Assembly (NCBI RefSeq): GCF_000425025.1
Contig: NZ_AUKZ01000007.1
Span: forward strand, 38,454 to 102,453
Reading direction: 5' to 3'
Length of the DNA stretch: 64,000 bases
From: Streptococcus castoreus DSM 17536
GTDB taxonomy: Bacteria; Bacillota; Bacilli; Lactobacillales; Streptococcaceae
Shown: positions 26,727 to 37,005 of the stretch, piece after piece
Layout of the letters: every line of letters begins with the position of its first letter
Position numbering within the stretch: the first letter of the stretch is position 1
Notes under the pieces: model-generated
Told to the model about the DNA's origin: nothing
Databases searched by the model: none
The model's input: only the letters and a program-made list of their open reading frames with translations
Program-made: the position numbers and the translations under genes

Positions 26727-29700
26727 CTAAGGCGCTAAACCTAAAATGACTTTAATTTCTTCAATTGACAGACTTGCTCGACTTTCATTGCCGTCTAGGA
26801 CAGTTGTCACCAAATGGCGCTTACTTTCTTGAAGTTCCAAAATTTTTTCTTCGATAGTCCACCTAGTGATTAAACGGTAGACTTCCACATTTTCTTTTTG
26901 ACCAATACGATGGGCACGGCTGATAGCTTGCATCTCAACCGCAGGATTCCACCACAAATCAATCAGAACCACGGTATCAGCTCCGGTTAAATTGAGACCA
27001 ACTCCTCCTGCTTTTAGAGAAATCAAAAAAGCATCCTTAGAACCATTATTAAAAGCTCGAGTCATTTCTTGACGTTCGTTGGCAGGGGTCGACCCTGTTA
27101 TCTGGTAAGCTGTTAATCCTAGTGTCTCCATCTCTTGCCTAGCCAAATCCAACATTTTCCGAAATTGAGAAAAGATCAACGCTCGGTGACCACTTTCTTT
27201 CATTTGCAAGAGCAAGGTTCTCAAACTCTCTAACTTCCCACTGTCTCCTTTATAATCCATAAAAAGGCTTGGACTATCACAGATCTGTCTCAAACGTGTA
27301 ATCCCTGATAGAATTTCAATTTTGCGGCGGTTAATGTCAGCATCACTAGCAGATTTAATTTGTTCTTGCATCTGCCTTAATTGAGCCAAGTAAATTGCTT
27401 TTTGACTATCTGTCATCTCATTAGAATAATTTACTTCAATCAAGTCAGGTAGTTCCGGTAGAACATCTTCTTTTTTGCGACGCATAATAAAGGGTTTGAT
27501 GTAACGTGAAACTTGTCTGGCATCCATTTTCAAAAACTCTTTTTTCTTTGGTAAAAGTCCCGGTAACACAATTTGGAAAATGGACCAAATTTCAAGCAGT
27601 TTATTTTCAATTGGCGTTCCAGAAAGTGCAAAACAATTTGTGGCATTAAAAGCACGCAAACATTGCGCAATTTTTGTCTGAGCATTCTTAATCACTTGCG
27701 CTTCGTCTAAAATCACGTAATCATAATGAAAAGTCTGATAAATATCAAAATCTTGTCTAAATGAGGAATAACTTGTAATTGTAACTTGATGCTCCTCTTG
27801 AATAATACAGTCTCGAACCTCCTTGAGTCCGTAAGAAACCACAACATCTAACCTTGGGGTAAACTTGTGGAATTCATCCAACCAATTATAAATTAAACTA
27901 GATGGCGATAAGATAAGCACCTTACTTTCTCTTGTCAGTTTACTTGATAAAAATGCAATGGTTTGAAGGGTTTTCCCAAGCCCCATATCGTCGGCTAAAA
28001 CACCACCAAAACCGTAGTGATCAAGCATGGACAGCCACTTAATTCCTTGGATTTGATAATCGCGAATGTGTGCTTGAACGGCTAAAGGATCGGTCAATGC
28101 AAAATTTTCTGGATGCTGCAAATAATGCACTAATTCTTCCAAATCTTCTGAGAAATGGACTGAAGGCATCTCTGAAAACAACTGTGACACCTGCAAGGCA
28201 GTAATGCCATCTAATTGCATATGACCATTTTTTAATTGTTTAGCTCTTAATTCTTGCAAACTGCGACTAATCTTTTGAGTCTCGTCGTCAAAAACAACCA
28301 GTTTACCAGATTGATTCACAAAGTAAGGATTATTCTGAAAAAGAGCGGCCAGAGCATCGTCAATATCATTTTCAAAAACTGTTGAAAAATCAAAAGAAAT
28401 ATCTAAAAGACCGCCGTTTCGTTCGATAGCAATCCGAGGCGTTTCTTTAAATCTTAATGCTTCCACTGCTTGACTTAATTGAACAGTCCCTAAACGCTTA
28501 AAATACGGGATCATCTCTGTGAAAAAAGCATATAAATCTTGAGAGCGACTAAAATTTCTTTGAGAGTAAAATTGCTGTGCAAAACCAAAAAGCTTTAACG
28601 AACGGTAAATTTTTTCTTCTTTTTTGTAGTTGCTTGCAAAAGGGAGCTGTCCTAAGCTAGCCTTATGACGGACTTGACAATTCCCATAATCAAAAACTAG
28701 TTGACAACTAATATCTTTTTGACCAGTCACATCAAACTGAAAAGTTACCTCAAAATCTCTAATAATAAAACTTTTAGGAGCCTTAACCTGACCAATTTCC
28801 TTGAATTCTAATAAACTACTTGCTAATTTTGCCTGATCATCCAAATCAAAATGGATATGTTTGACCAAATCTGCCCCTATTGGCAAACCACGAATCGCTT
28901 GAACCATTTTTCGTTGTTTTAAAGACAGATGGTAAAATGTGTCTTGATAAAGAAGGTACTCATTATCAAAAAGGTACTGCATGTTTTTTTCAAAAATTTG
29001 CAATTCGATAAACTTACGGTGTACCTCAACCTTAAAATCATAAAGCCCTGACTCTGCATCAAAAGGACGGATAAAAAGACAACGGTAAGTTTGAGAAGGA
29101 CCCTCAAAACCAAAATCATATAAGGCAGACATGAGGGAAATTCCCTCTTCAAAAAAACCGCTTGATAAGCGTAAATGCCTGGCATGATTAGGAAAAATAT
29201 ACTCGTGGTCCCATTTATCAGAATCCGGAGTTAGACGCCAAAGAAAATAAATGAAATCCTGACTTTCTTGGTCAAATTGCAAAATTGAAAGTTGCTCAAA
29301 ATAGTTTTTACCAATCTGATAAAATCCTTCTTTTTTAACCAGCTGCAAAAAACTTTTAATATCACGGATCACGTAAGAACGGTCATCTGGCAAACGATTA
29401 ATTTTTAAACTCCACCAATAATCTGATGAAAAGGGACTACGACTACCTAAAGCAGAGAGACGATATTTCACAGAATCATCCTCATTCATAGCCAAGCTAT
29501 CCAAAAAAAGACTCCCAAAAGAAGTCATCTTTTTCGTTTCTTTCTTACTCTCAGTTTGACTAGTCAACTGTTCTGAAAACGTTTTGCCTTCTTGATTATT
29601 CTTCAAAAAATACTCTAGCGCAGCAATATGATTGCAATATTGCTTAACTTTAAAAAAATCACATTGGCAAACGACATCGGCATCATCAGCCCCATATTGA

Positions 29701-29825
29701 ACCAAATATGTCTCCACTTTCGCCCGAAGAAGCCCGTCGTCTTTGTCATTGATTATTTTGACTAAACCTTGCTCGTAAAGCCCTATACCTTCATTGCGAA
29801 CACGTCCTGGAATTAATCTAGCCAT
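26727..29825 (-). CDS. SNF2/RapA-type DEAD-like helicase with SWIM zinc finger
   Basis: 1032 residues. The N-terminus carries a SWIM motif (CQCDFFKVKQYCNHIAAL, about residues 53-70), the middle a long bacterial SNF2-associated region, and the C-terminal 500 residues a complete Snf2 ATPase: ADDMGLGKTLQ (Walker A), DEAQ in VILDEAQVIKN, GTPIENKL, and SLKAGGVGLNLTGAD with QAISRAHRIGQ in the second lobe. It presumably remodels nucleic acid-protein complexes; the cellular role in streptococci is unknown. An extended -10 (29855-29860) precedes it, and a MITE lies some 75 nt upstream. Confidence 0.92.
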   Translation of the reverse strand: MARLIPGRVRNEGIGLYEQGLVKIINDKDDGLLRAKVETYLVQYGADDADVVCQCDFFKVKQYCNHIAALEYFLKNNQEGKTFSEQLTSQTESKKETKKMTSFGSLFLDSLAMNEDDSVKYRLSALGSRSPFSSDYWWSLKINRLPDDRSYVIRDIKSFLQLVKKEGFYQIGKNYFEQLSILQFDQESQDFIYFLWRLTPDSDKWDHEYIFPNHARHLRLSSGFFEEGISLMSALYDFGFEGPSQTYRCLFIRPFDAESGLYDFKVEVHRKFIELQIFEKNMQYLFDNEYLLYQDTFYHLSLKQRKMVQAIRGLPIGADLVKHIHFDLDDQAKLASSLLEFKEIGQVKAPKSFIIRDFEVTFQFDVTGQKDISCQLVFDYGNCQVRHKASLGQLPFASNYKKEEKIYRSLKLFGFAQQFYSQRNFSRSQDLYAFFTEMIPYFKRLGTVQLSQAVEALRFKETPRIAIERNGGLLDISFDFSTVFENDIDDALAALFQNNPYFVNQSGKLVVFDDETQKISRSLQELRAKQLKNGHMQLDGITALQVSQLFSEMPSVHFSEDLEELVHYLQHPENFALTDPLAVQAHIRDYQIQGIKWLSMLDHYGFGGVLADDMGLGKTLQTIAFLSSKLTRESKVLILSPSSLIYNWLDEFHKFTPRLDVVVSYGLKEVRDCIIQEEHQVTITSYSSFRQDFDIYQTFHYDYVILDEAQVIKNAQTKIAQCLRAFNATNCFALSGTPIENKLLEIWSIFQIVLPGLLPKKKEFLKMDARQVSRYIKPFIMRRKKEDVLPELPDLIEVNYSNEMTDSQKAIYLAQLRQMQEQIKSASDADINRRKIEILSGITRLRQICDSPSLFMDYKGDSGKLESLRTLLLQMKESGHRALIFSQFRKMLDLARQEMETLGLTAYQITGSTPANERQEMTRAFNNGSKDAFLISLKAGGVGLNLTGADTVVLIDLWWNPAVEMQAISRAHRIGQKENVEVYRLITRWTIEEKILELQESKRHLVTTVLDGNESRASLSIEEIKVILGLAP

Positions 29826-29893
29826 AACTTTCCCACCTCTTTGCTTATCCCTTTATTATATCAAATTTCAAGTGGGATTTCTTGTAAAAAGAC

Positions 29894-30151
29894 ACTTCTT
29901 GACACGACAAACGCACGAAGAAAATCTTTTATTGAAAAAACAATGAAAACAGCAAACAGCTATTGCAAGTTTAAATTGTCATTCAATTATGAATATATAA
30001 AATTGCCAAAATAGTTTTCTTCCTAAAATGTTAACTAGAAAACGATGCTTTCTGTAAAGTCAAAGAGTTTTTCTGCATTTCAGAACATAATCCTCCTTTT
30101 CAGAAAAATCATGATAATTTTTTCTTCATGTGTTTGTCGCATACTTCTTGA
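29894..30151. repeat. MITE-like element, copy 1 (with flanking 9-bp duplication)
   Basis: A 240-bp non-coding unit (29903-30142), nearly identical to 34809-35048 and in the same orientation. Its ends are imperfect inverted repeats: CGACAAACGCACGAAGAAAA at the left, and CGACAAACACATGAAGAAAA as the reverse complement of the right end. ACTTCTTGA flanks both sides (29894-29902 and 30143-30151), which looks like a target-site duplication. It lies between the vanZ-like gene and the helicase promoter. Confidence 0.85.
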
Positions 30152-30170
30152 AAATCCGTTTCATCACGAT

Positions 30171-30196
30171 AAAAAGCCATGATTTTTGATCACGAC
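30171..30196 (-). terminator. terminator of the vanZ-like gene
   Basis: GTCGTGAT/ATCATGGC stem (with two G-U pairs) at 30196-30189 and 30183-30176, then five T on the minus strand. Confidence 0.65.
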
Positions 30197-30211
30197 TTCT
30201 GATTCTAAGAT

Positions 30212-30709
30212 TCATATTAAAGTATTCATCATAACTGCAAAAGCAAAACCAATTAATAATATCGTCACTCCAAAACCATTAATGACCCCTACAAAGGTAT
30301 GATTATAGCATTTCTTCAAAAAGGCATAAAATACCAGTCCAACAAGGGTTCCAAGACCATTATGAATAATATCCGTAATATCTGCCATTCCAACTCCTGT
30401 TAAAAACTGTAAAGCTTCTAATAAAAAGCTAGTGAGAATACCATAGCTTAAAACACGAAAAGTTGTCCGGCTTGGATCCAGTATTTTCAAGTACAACCCA
30501 AACGGAACAAAGAGTAACACATTAAAAATCATTTCAAAGGGAACGATTTGATGATTAATCATTAGTGGCTCAGAATACGGAATCCAATTAATGTGGGAAA
30601 ACCGCCCAAATTGCCAAGAAGAAGCTAAGTCAAATTTGAATAAAATACACCAAACCAACATAAAAAGGTAACAATAAAAAACGGATACGGTCACTTTTCT
30701 TTTTCCCAT
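30212..30709 (-). CDS. VanZ-like membrane protein
   Basis: 165 residues with four hydrophobic helices. The VanZ family pattern is visible in NVLLFVPFGLYLKIL, EALQFLTGVGMADITDII and HNGLGTLVGL. VanZ relatives are associated with teicoplanin resistance or other glycopeptide and lipid phenotypes; nothing here proves one. It follows der by about 87 nt, has its own ribosome-binding site and a terminator, and is followed by MITE copy 1. Confidence 0.8.
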   Translation of the reverse strand: MGKRKVTVSVFYCYLFMLVWCILFKFDLASSWQFGRFSHINWIPYSEPLMINHQIVPFEMIFNVLLFVPFGLYLKILDPSRTTFRVLSYGILTSFLLEALQFLTGVGMADITDIIHNGLGTLVGLVFYAFLKKCYNHTFVGVINGFGVTILLIGFAFAVMMNTLI

Positions 30710-30796
30710 AATTGTCTCCTTAGTTTTTATAACTTATTGATTGAACTGGCGAAAAAAGAGAACTCATCGGCGACAAGACGGATAATTTTCTTTTAT

Positions 30797-32107
30797 TTAC
30801 TTACGTTTTCGAGCAATTAAATGAATCGGAGTCCCTTCAAAGGTAAAGGCTGCACGAATTTGATTTTCTAAAAAACGTAGGTATGAGAAGTGCATCAGTT
30901 CTTCTTCATTGACAAAAACGACAAATGTTGGTGGTTTTACTGCAACTTGTGTGGCATAGAAAATTTTCAACCGTTTGCCCTTATCTGTGGGTGTCGGATT
31001 GATGGCAATAGCATCCATAATCACATCATTCAAAACAGCTGATGGGATACGTTTATTTTGACTTTCACTGATACGCTTGATCAAATTGGGTAATTTGTTA
31101 AGACGTTGTTTGGTTAGAGCAGACACAAAAATAATTGGGGCATAAGCCAAGAATTGAAATTGATCACGAATATCGGCCTCCCATTGGGTAACGGTGTGAT
31201 TATCCTTTTCAATGGCATCCCATTTATTAACCACAATAATCAGCCCTTTACCAGCTTCATGGGCAAAACCAGCAATTCGTTTATCGTACTCGCGAATACC
31301 TTCTTCAGCATTAATGACCATCAAAACAACATCAGAGCGATCAATGGCACGCATGGCACGCATGACAGAATATTTTTCGGTATTTTCATAGATTTTACCA
31401 GATTTGCGCATTCCAGCAGTATCAATCATGGTAAATTCTTGACCATCAGCATCGGTAAAATGTGTATCAATAGCATCACGAGTTGTTCCCGAAACAGGGC
31501 TAGCAATCACACGATCTTCCCCTAAAATCGCATTGATCAGACTCGATTTCCCAACATTTGGTCGACCAATCAAACTAAAGCGAATAATGGCATCATTTTC
31601 CTCAACTTCCTTAACTGGTAAGTTTTCAATAATCGCATCCAAAACATCGCCTGTACCAATACCGTGAACAGATGATACAGGGTACGGTTCCCCTAGACCA
31701 AGGGAATAAAAATCATAAATGTCATTACGCATCTCTGGATTATCAACCTTATTAACAGCCAAAATAACTGGTTTGTTCGTGCGATAAAGGATTTTTGACA
31801 CATATTCATCTGCGTCTGTCACTCCCTCTTTTCCAGAAACCACAAAGACAATGACATCGGCTTCTTCCATGGCAATTTGAGCTTGGTGTTTGATTTGCTC
31901 CATAAATGGTGCTTCAACATCATCAATTCCCCCAGTATCAATTAATGAAAACTGGCGATTCAGCCATTCTCCGGTAGCGTAAATACGATCTCGGGTAACC
32001 CCTTCAACATCTTCGACAATTGAAATACGCTCTCCTGCAATTCGATTAAATAACGTGGACTTGCCAACATTTGGACGGCCCACGATGGCAACGGTAGGTA
32101 AAACCAT
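30797..32107 (-). CDS. der: ribosome-assembly GTPase Der (EngA)
   Basis: 436 residues: two tandem GTPase domains ([13 protein letters not shown] near the start, [13 protein letters not shown] near residue 180, each with DTGG or DTAG and NKVD or NKWD), and a C-terminal KH-like domain. It is essential for 50S subunit maturation. It follows dnaI in the same direction with a 55-nt gap. Confidence 0.96.
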   Translation of the reverse strand: MVLPTVAIVGRPNVGKSTLFNRIAGERISIVEDVEGVTRDRIYATGEWLNRQFSLIDTGGIDDVEAPFMEQIKHQAQIAMEEADVIVFVVSGKEGVTDADEYVSKILYRTNKPVILAVNKVDNPEMRNDIYDFYSLGLGEPYPVSSVHGIGTGDVLDAIIENLPVKEVEENDAIIRFSLIGRPNVGKSSLINAILGEDRVIASPVSGTTRDAIDTHFTDADGQEFTMIDTAGMRKSGKIYENTEKYSVMRAMRAIDRSDVVLMVINAEEGIREYDKRIAGFAHEAGKGLIIVVNKWDAIEKDNHTVTQWEADIRDQFQFLAYAPIIFVSALTKQRLNKLPNLIKRISESQNKRIPSAVLNDVIMDAIAINPTPTDKGKRLKIFYATQVAVKPPTFVVFVNEEELMHFSYLRFLENQIRAAFTFEGTPIHLIARKRK

Positions 32108-32162
32108 GATTCTCCTTTTCTTTGTCTCACAACAAATCTTGTTTTTCTTTTAGGTGCCAATC

Positions 32163-33065
32163 TTAACGACGATTAACCCCTTCTAAATGAAACTCTCTTG
32201 CTAAATAACGCACACGCTCCATGACTCGTTTCGCCTGCCAGGTTTCGTCATTGCCCTTAATGGTCGCCCATTTCCGTTCCAGATCAGCAAAGCTATAATT
32301 AGAGGTAAAGAAAGTTGGTAAATTTTCCAACATTCGGTATTGCAAAATTGCCTGTAAAACTTCATCACGAACCCATGATGTGGCTTGCTCCGCCCCAATA
32401 TCGTCTAAAATTAAAACCGGCACATGCTTAACGGCATCAATCTCTTCCTTAACCGATCCATTTGAGATGGCATTTTTCACATCAATAGCAAAGCTTGGAA
32501 AATGCAAGAGAGTAGTTGACACGCCTTTTTTCTCTGACAATTCATGTGCCATCGCAGCCAACAAATAAGATTTGCCAATACCCATATCTCCGTATAAATA
32601 CAAGCCTTTTTGCTCAGACGACGGGTATTGCTCAACAAAATCTAAAATAGCCGAAAAAGCCGCCATACGACTAGCATTATTGACATCAATATCTGACAAG
32701 TGAATGTGACGATAGGATTTTGGCAAACTCACTAACTGAATACGCTCTGAAATAGCCGCCTGTTTTTGGGCCTCAACCAATGCTTTGGTTTCTAAGTAAG
32801 ACACATCCGCATAGCCTTCATTCATAGCAAGAATAGGCTGATACCCCTTAGCAATGTAGGACTGGTCGCCCGTTTGAAATTTCTGCCTTTCTACCAAAAA
32901 CTGATTAAACTTAGACAGACTTAAATCAATTTCATCCTGTGACAGCTGATGCTGTCTGATGAATTCTGCCACCTCTGTATCCTCTAGAATAGTCTGGATT
33001 AACTGGTCACTATCAATACGACTGCTTGGTTCTAGTGGTTTCATTGCTTTTCCAATCTTCTCCAT
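32163..33065 (-). CDS. dnaI: primosomal protein DnaI (helicase loader)
   Basis: 300 residues: an N-terminal helicase-interaction domain and a C-terminal AAA+ ATPase with Walker A GDMGIGKSYLL and Walker B LILDDIGAEQ. It loads the replicative helicase at oriC and at restart sites. It starts directly after dnaB. Confidence 0.94.
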   Translation of the reverse strand: MEKIGKAMKPLEPSSRIDSDQLIQTILEDTEVAEFIRQHQLSQDEIDLSLSKFNQFLVERQKFQTGDQSYIAKGYQPILAMNEGYADVSYLETKALVEAQKQAAISERIQLVSLPKSYRHIHLSDIDVNNASRMAAFSAILDFVEQYPSSEQKGLYLYGDMGIGKSYLLAAMAHELSEKKGVSTTLLHFPSFAIDVKNAISNGSVKEEIDAVKHVPVLILDDIGAEQATSWVRDEVLQAILQYRMLENLPTFFTSNYSFADLERKWATIKGNDETWQAKRVMERVRYLAREFHLEGVNRR

Positions 33066-34244
33066 CTAGTCACCGCCCTTTCTTAGGTTTTCCAATCTTT
33101 TTAAAGCGGCTTGTTTAAACTGATCAAGTTTAGCCTGCTCTTCTTGACTTGTTGTTTCTTGATAATCGGGATTGCTCCATTTAGGAATATTTGTCTGGGG
33201 TGTTTGTTTAACCTTTGATTGATTTGATGCCTTGCGCTCAACAAAAGAACGCATTTTTAAAATTGCCTCTTCAGCAGTCAATACTTTCTGGTAAGAAAAA
33301 TCATTAGCAATTTTCATGACATAACTTTTTTGCAAATTGGCAGACTTGGTTTTATTGAACGTGTAAAGAACCATAACATTAATGACATCATCAAGAAAAT
33401 TCATCTTGGCAAGGGTTCCCAATAGCTCCCTTTCATCTTTGGTCACACTTGCCTGTCTGGCTTTTTTAATTTTTTCTAAGAAAACAAGGGCACTGTCTTG
33501 TTTTGCCTCTCGTAAAATAACCTGCTCAGATTGCGAAAATGACCCTTTAACAGTCATCTGAGTGGCTTGATTTTTCTTGATTAGCATTCTCTGCGGCTGA
33601 ATCTTTCCATTAACTGCCGTAGCTTTTGCCAACTGATAAGTATCAAACCAATTCATATCATGCTGTTCTGCAATGCTGTAAAGGCTTATCACATCTTTTT
33701 GACTGTTTTCAAATCGCAAGCCATCACGGGTCATCAACCGTTGAAAACTGTCTAAATCAAAAGATTTCTTAGGCTGCTGAAGCGAACTAAGATTGGAAGT
33801 CTCTAAGCCAAAAATATCGGAAAACTTTTTAGAAATGTTTCTCGCTTGACTTGGAATCGTCACTTGCAAGTCAGAAACAGCTAAGTCACCAATTTTTTGT
33901 GCCAATAACCTAGAATAAACCGGATGATTCAAAAAGGCTTCATTCCCCAAAGGCTGATGTAATTTAATTAAGTAAGCATCTGGTAACTGATACAAAGCCA
34001 AAAGATCCATGGCTGTTAGCATCACAAGAGCTTCCTCAAATCGTTTCATGCCGAATTGCAAATGATTCAAAACATCACTAAACTTATGGCTTTTAGAACC
34101 ATCATCAAAAAAATGAATCAGGTATTGGTAAACAGCAACAGCATCACTTCCAACAATCGGAAAATAAAGTTGTATCAGGCTCGTTGAATCGTAGGGAACC
34201 TTGTTATGCTTAACATAAAAAAAGTCATCAATGGGTTTCATCAT
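33066..34244 (-). CDS. dnaB: replication initiation and membrane attachment protein DnaB
   Basis: 392 residues of the Firmicutes DnaB/DnaD family (not the helicase). It has an N-terminal winged-helix region ([20 protein letters not shown]) and a C-terminal DnaB_2-type domain ([21 protein letters not shown] helices), and works with DnaD and DnaI in helicase loading. Its start overlaps the nrdR end by 17 nt, so nrdR, dnaB and dnaI are coupled. Confidence 0.92.
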   Translation of the reverse strand: MMKPIDDFFYVKHNKVPYDSTSLIQLYFPIVGSDAVAVYQYLIHFFDDGSKSHKFSDVLNHLQFGMKRFEEALVMLTAMDLLALYQLPDAYLIKLHQPLGNEAFLNHPVYSRLLAQKIGDLAVSDLQVTIPSQARNISKKFSDIFGLETSNLSSLQQPKKSFDLDSFQRLMTRDGLRFENSQKDVISLYSIAEQHDMNWFDTYQLAKATAVNGKIQPQRMLIKKNQATQMTVKGSFSQSEQVILREAKQDSALVFLEKIKKARQASVTKDERELLGTLAKMNFLDDVINVMVLYTFNKTKSANLQKSYVMKIANDFSYQKVLTAEEAILKMRSFVERKASNQSKVKQTPQTNIPKWSNPDYQETTSQEEQAKLDQFKQAALKRLENLRKGGD

Positions 34245-34722
34245 TTAAATTACTCTTCTTTTTTCCTCGCACACGATTAGTAATTTGTTGCAAGAGTTCT
34301 TCAATTTCATCAACATCTTTGAAACTTTTATAAACACTCGCAAAACGAACGTAGGTAATTTCATCTAGTTCTGCCAATTCATCCATCACCAAGTTTCCAA
34401 TAACGGTACTTGAAACTTCATTTTCATAAGCTGTGCGGACTTTCTGCTCAATACGAGAAATCAAATTTTCAATATCTGTGCTCGAAACAGGCCGTTTCTG
34501 AGCACTTTGAATCACTCCATTTAGAATCTTATCTCTAGAAAATTGTTCTCGTGTTCCATCTTTTTTTATCACTAGCAGCGGGAGAGCCTCCACACGTTCA
34601 AACGTCGTAAAACGGGCATGGCATTCTTCGCATTCTCTACGGCGACGGATGGTATTTCCATCCTCGGCTTGTCTACTGTCAACAACACTTGATTTATGAT
34701 AACTACATTTCGGACAACGCAC
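34228..34722 (-). CDS. nrdR: transcriptional repressor NrdR
   Basis: 164 residues: a zinc ribbon ([17 protein letters not shown] and [12 protein letters not shown]) and an ATP-cone domain ([19 protein letters not shown]). It represses ribonucleotide reductase genes by binding NrdR boxes according to dATP/ATP state. It heads the nrdR-dnaB-dnaI operon. MITE copy 2 is inserted about 85 nt upstream of its start, next to its promoter region. Confidence 0.96.
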   Translation of the reverse strand: MRCPKCSYHKSSVVDSRQAEDGNTIRRRRECEECHARFTTFERVEALPLLVIKKDGTREQFSRDKILNGVIQSAQKRPVSSTDIENLISRIEQKVRTAYENEVSSTVIGNLVMDELAELDEITYVRFASVYKSFKDVDEIEELLQQITNRVRGKKKSNLNDETH

Positions 34723-34794
34723 GCAAACACCCCAATTCTATCAAATTAATCCAGTACTCTATTGTACCATAATTTAAAGGATAACAAAAGAATA

Positions 34795-35057
34795 CGTCAA
34801 TACTAATCCATGATAAACGCACGAAGAAAATTTTTTATTGAAAAAATAATGAAACAACAAAAAGCTATTGCCAGTTTAAATTGTCATTTAATTATGAATA
34901 TATAAAATTGCCAAAATAGTTTTCTTCCTGAAAGTTTAACCAGAAAACGATGCTTTCTGAAAAAGCAAAACGGTTTTTCTGCATTTCAGAACATAATCCC
35001 CCTTTTCAGAAAAATCATGATAATTTTTTCTACATGCGTTTGGCGTCAATACTAATC
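34795..35057. repeat. MITE-like element, copy 2 (with flanking duplication)
   Basis: A 240-bp unit (34809-35048), collinear with 29903-30142 and of identical length. The ends show AAACGCACGAAGAAAA against AAACGCATGTAGAAAA as inverted repeat. ATACTAATC flanks both sides (34800-34808 and 35049-35057); the flanking match is even longer, CGTCAATACTAATC at 34795-34808 and 35044-35057. No reading frame for a transposase is inside. Confidence 0.85.
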
Positions 35058-35219
35058 ACAACAGACACAGCAAGCCGTTATTTCCGATTTATAGCACAGA
35101 TGAAAACAATCATTCGTTTTGAAACATCTGAATATTGAAATGCAAAAAATATTATTTTCTTATCGAAAATCTTTCCTACATTTGACATCCATACTCATTC
35201 ATATTGTACATATAAAACA
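35058..35219. other. intergenic stretch between MITE copy 2 and a long hairpin
   Basis: No gene seen. On the plus strand TTGACA (35182-35187) with a 17-nt spacer and TGTACA (35205-35210) resembles a promoter that would fire into the hairpin at 35220-35256. Confidence 0.35.
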
Positions 35220-35256
35220 AAAATGCATGTAACTAAAAATGGGTTACATGCATTTT
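35220..35256 (-). terminator. 14-bp terminator-like hairpin downstream of covS
   Basis: AAAATGCATGTAAC (35220-35233) pairs perfectly with GTTACATGCATTTT (35243-35256). On the minus strand it is followed by TTTTTGTTTT. It is the second terminator-like structure after covS. Confidence 0.7.
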
Positions 35257-35453
35257 CCAACCTCCCTAAAGGTCCATAACTTCTTTTAGCACAAATAACA
35301 GACCGATTTTAGACTCATTTTTCTTAATTAATCATAAATAAACATTATCTTTAGGGATTGATGTGGAGATTAACCTTAGGCTACTTTTTTAAAATGTTCA
35401 AACAACAATTTAATACATTTTCGCAAAGAAACTGTTAACACTCTTCATAAACG

Positions 35454-35482
35454 AAAAACCAATAATGTCTCGTTTTATTGGT
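35454..35482 (-). terminator. covRS terminator
   Basis: ACCAATAA/TTATTGGT stem (35458-35465 with 35475-35482) and a T run on the minus strand, 19 nt after the covS stop. Confidence 0.8.
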
Positions 35483-35500
35483 CTAATAATCCATAATCAG

Positions 35501-37000
35501 CTATTCATGATCTCGAGGAGTTGCTAGTGGGATATGCAAGATAAAGACAGATCCCTCGTTCAATTTGCTTTCAACCTCCATACGCAGGTGATAGCCATCT
35601 ACAATTTGCTTGAGAATAGATAGACCGATTCCTAAACCAGCTTGTGTGCTCGTACGATTACGTGATTTGTCTGTTCGATAGAAACGTTCAAAGATATGCT
35701 CAATATCTTCTTCGGAAATCCCTTCACCTCTATCTCTAACCCTAACAACAGCTTCATGCTCCGCATGAACCCTTAGTTCAATAGAAATTTTCTTTTCTCT
35801 TCTAGAATATTTCACCGCATTGTCAATTAAAATCATTAGGGCTTGCTCAAAGTGATTTTTATAAATACGAGCCAATGTCTCTTGATTGTCAAAATGGCAT
35901 GTAAATTCAAAATCCTCTCTTAAAACCCTAAAATTACCAATAACTGATTCAATAGAATTTTCCAAAACAGTTGTGTCATTTTGGTGCCCCTCAAAAGAAC
36001 CTTGTACACGAATCATGTCTAACATATCATTAATCATAATCGCCATACGATCAGCCTCGTGTGCTGTCGCAGTTAAACTTTCTTCAAGAATAGCACTATC
36101 ATCTTTTCCCCAGCGCTGCAAAAGACCAACATGTCCTTTAATAATGGCAACTGGTGTTCGTAATTCATGACTAACATCACTAATGAAACGTGATTGAAGT
36201 TTAGTATGAGTCTCTACCTTATCCAACATATTATCAAAAATAACAGACAATTCCTCAATTTCATCTCCCGAAGAAATATCTGATCGAAGATTCAGATTGT
36301 CCGGATTTTCTGAAATATTACGCATAACATCATGAAGGTTATTCAACGGTTTCAAGAAACGACGTGTTGAGATTAAAATAATCAAATAAGCTAGACTAGT
36401 CCCAAACAATTCCATGACCAACAACCCAAAAAGCAAACGAGCTCTGATGCCATAGTAATTTCCTAAATCATGAAAAACTTGAACATATCCAACAAATTTG
36501 CCCGTACGTCTGGAATAAACCTTTTGAGTCATCGAAAAGCCACGATACTGATCCTCAATACAATCATGATAGATCTTACCAATAGGACCTTTCAATCCGG
36601 GAGATGCTTCTTCATTATCTGTGGTAAAAATCATTTGTTTGTCAACATTGTAGACATAAATATCCTGATTAGCATCTAGCGTATTGGTAATATCACGTTC
36701 ACTTCTGATAATCCGACTGCCGTTTCTATCATCTATTCTCAAGTGTGTTTTATCGTTTTTATATAAAACCTCTGCTAAGTTCTCTAACGTAAAATTAGAG
36801 TCCACCTCAGAGAGACGAACTCTAACAATATTTACAGCTTGAAGGACTGACTGTCTTTCTTTTTTCAACAAGAAATAATTTGTTGAACTATAGGCAATCA
36901 GTGTGAAAGCGGAAAAAATGCAGAAAAAGAGAACAAAAAAGATATTTGATAAACGTTTTGGTAACGATTTTTTATATATTTTCTGTTTCTGATTTACCAT
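35501..37000 (-). CDS. covS: sensor histidine kinase CovS (CsrS)
   Basis: 499 residues: a first membrane helix (about 20-40), an extracellular sensor domain, a second helix (about 185-210), HAMP, the phospho-acceptor histidine in SHELRTPVAIIKGH, and the ATPase boxes NAVKYS, VRDRGEGI and GLGIGLSI. It is intact and full length. CovS responds to magnesium and to LL-37 and adjusts CovR phosphorylation, controlling capsule, toxins and proteases. It begins 5 nt after covR. Loss-of-function covS mutants are known in invasive isolates; none is apparent here. Confidence 0.97.
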   Translation of the reverse strand: MVNQKQKIYKKSLPKRLSNIFFVLFFCIFSAFTLIAYSSTNYFLLKKERQSVLQAVNIVRVRLSEVDSNFTLENLAEVLYKNDKTHLRIDDRNGSRIIRSERDITNTLDANQDIYVYNVDKQMIFTTDNEEASPGLKGPIGKIYHDCIEDQYRGFSMTQKVYSRRTGKFVGYVQVFHDLGNYYGIRARLLFGLLVMELFGTSLAYLIILISTRRFLKPLNNLHDVMRNISENPDNLNLRSDISSGDEIEELSVIFDNMLDKVETHTKLQSRFISDVSHELRTPVAIIKGHVGLLQRWGKDDSAILEESLTATAHEADRMAIMINDMLDMIRVQGSFEGHQNDTTVLENSIESVIGNFRVLREDFEFTCHFDNQETLARIYKNHFEQALMILIDNAVKYSRREKKISIELRVHAEHEAVVRVRDRGEGISEEDIEHIFERFYRTDKSRNRTSTQAGLGIGLSILKQIVDGYHLRMEVESKLNEGSVFILHIPLATPRDHE

Positions 37001-37005
37001 GTTAA

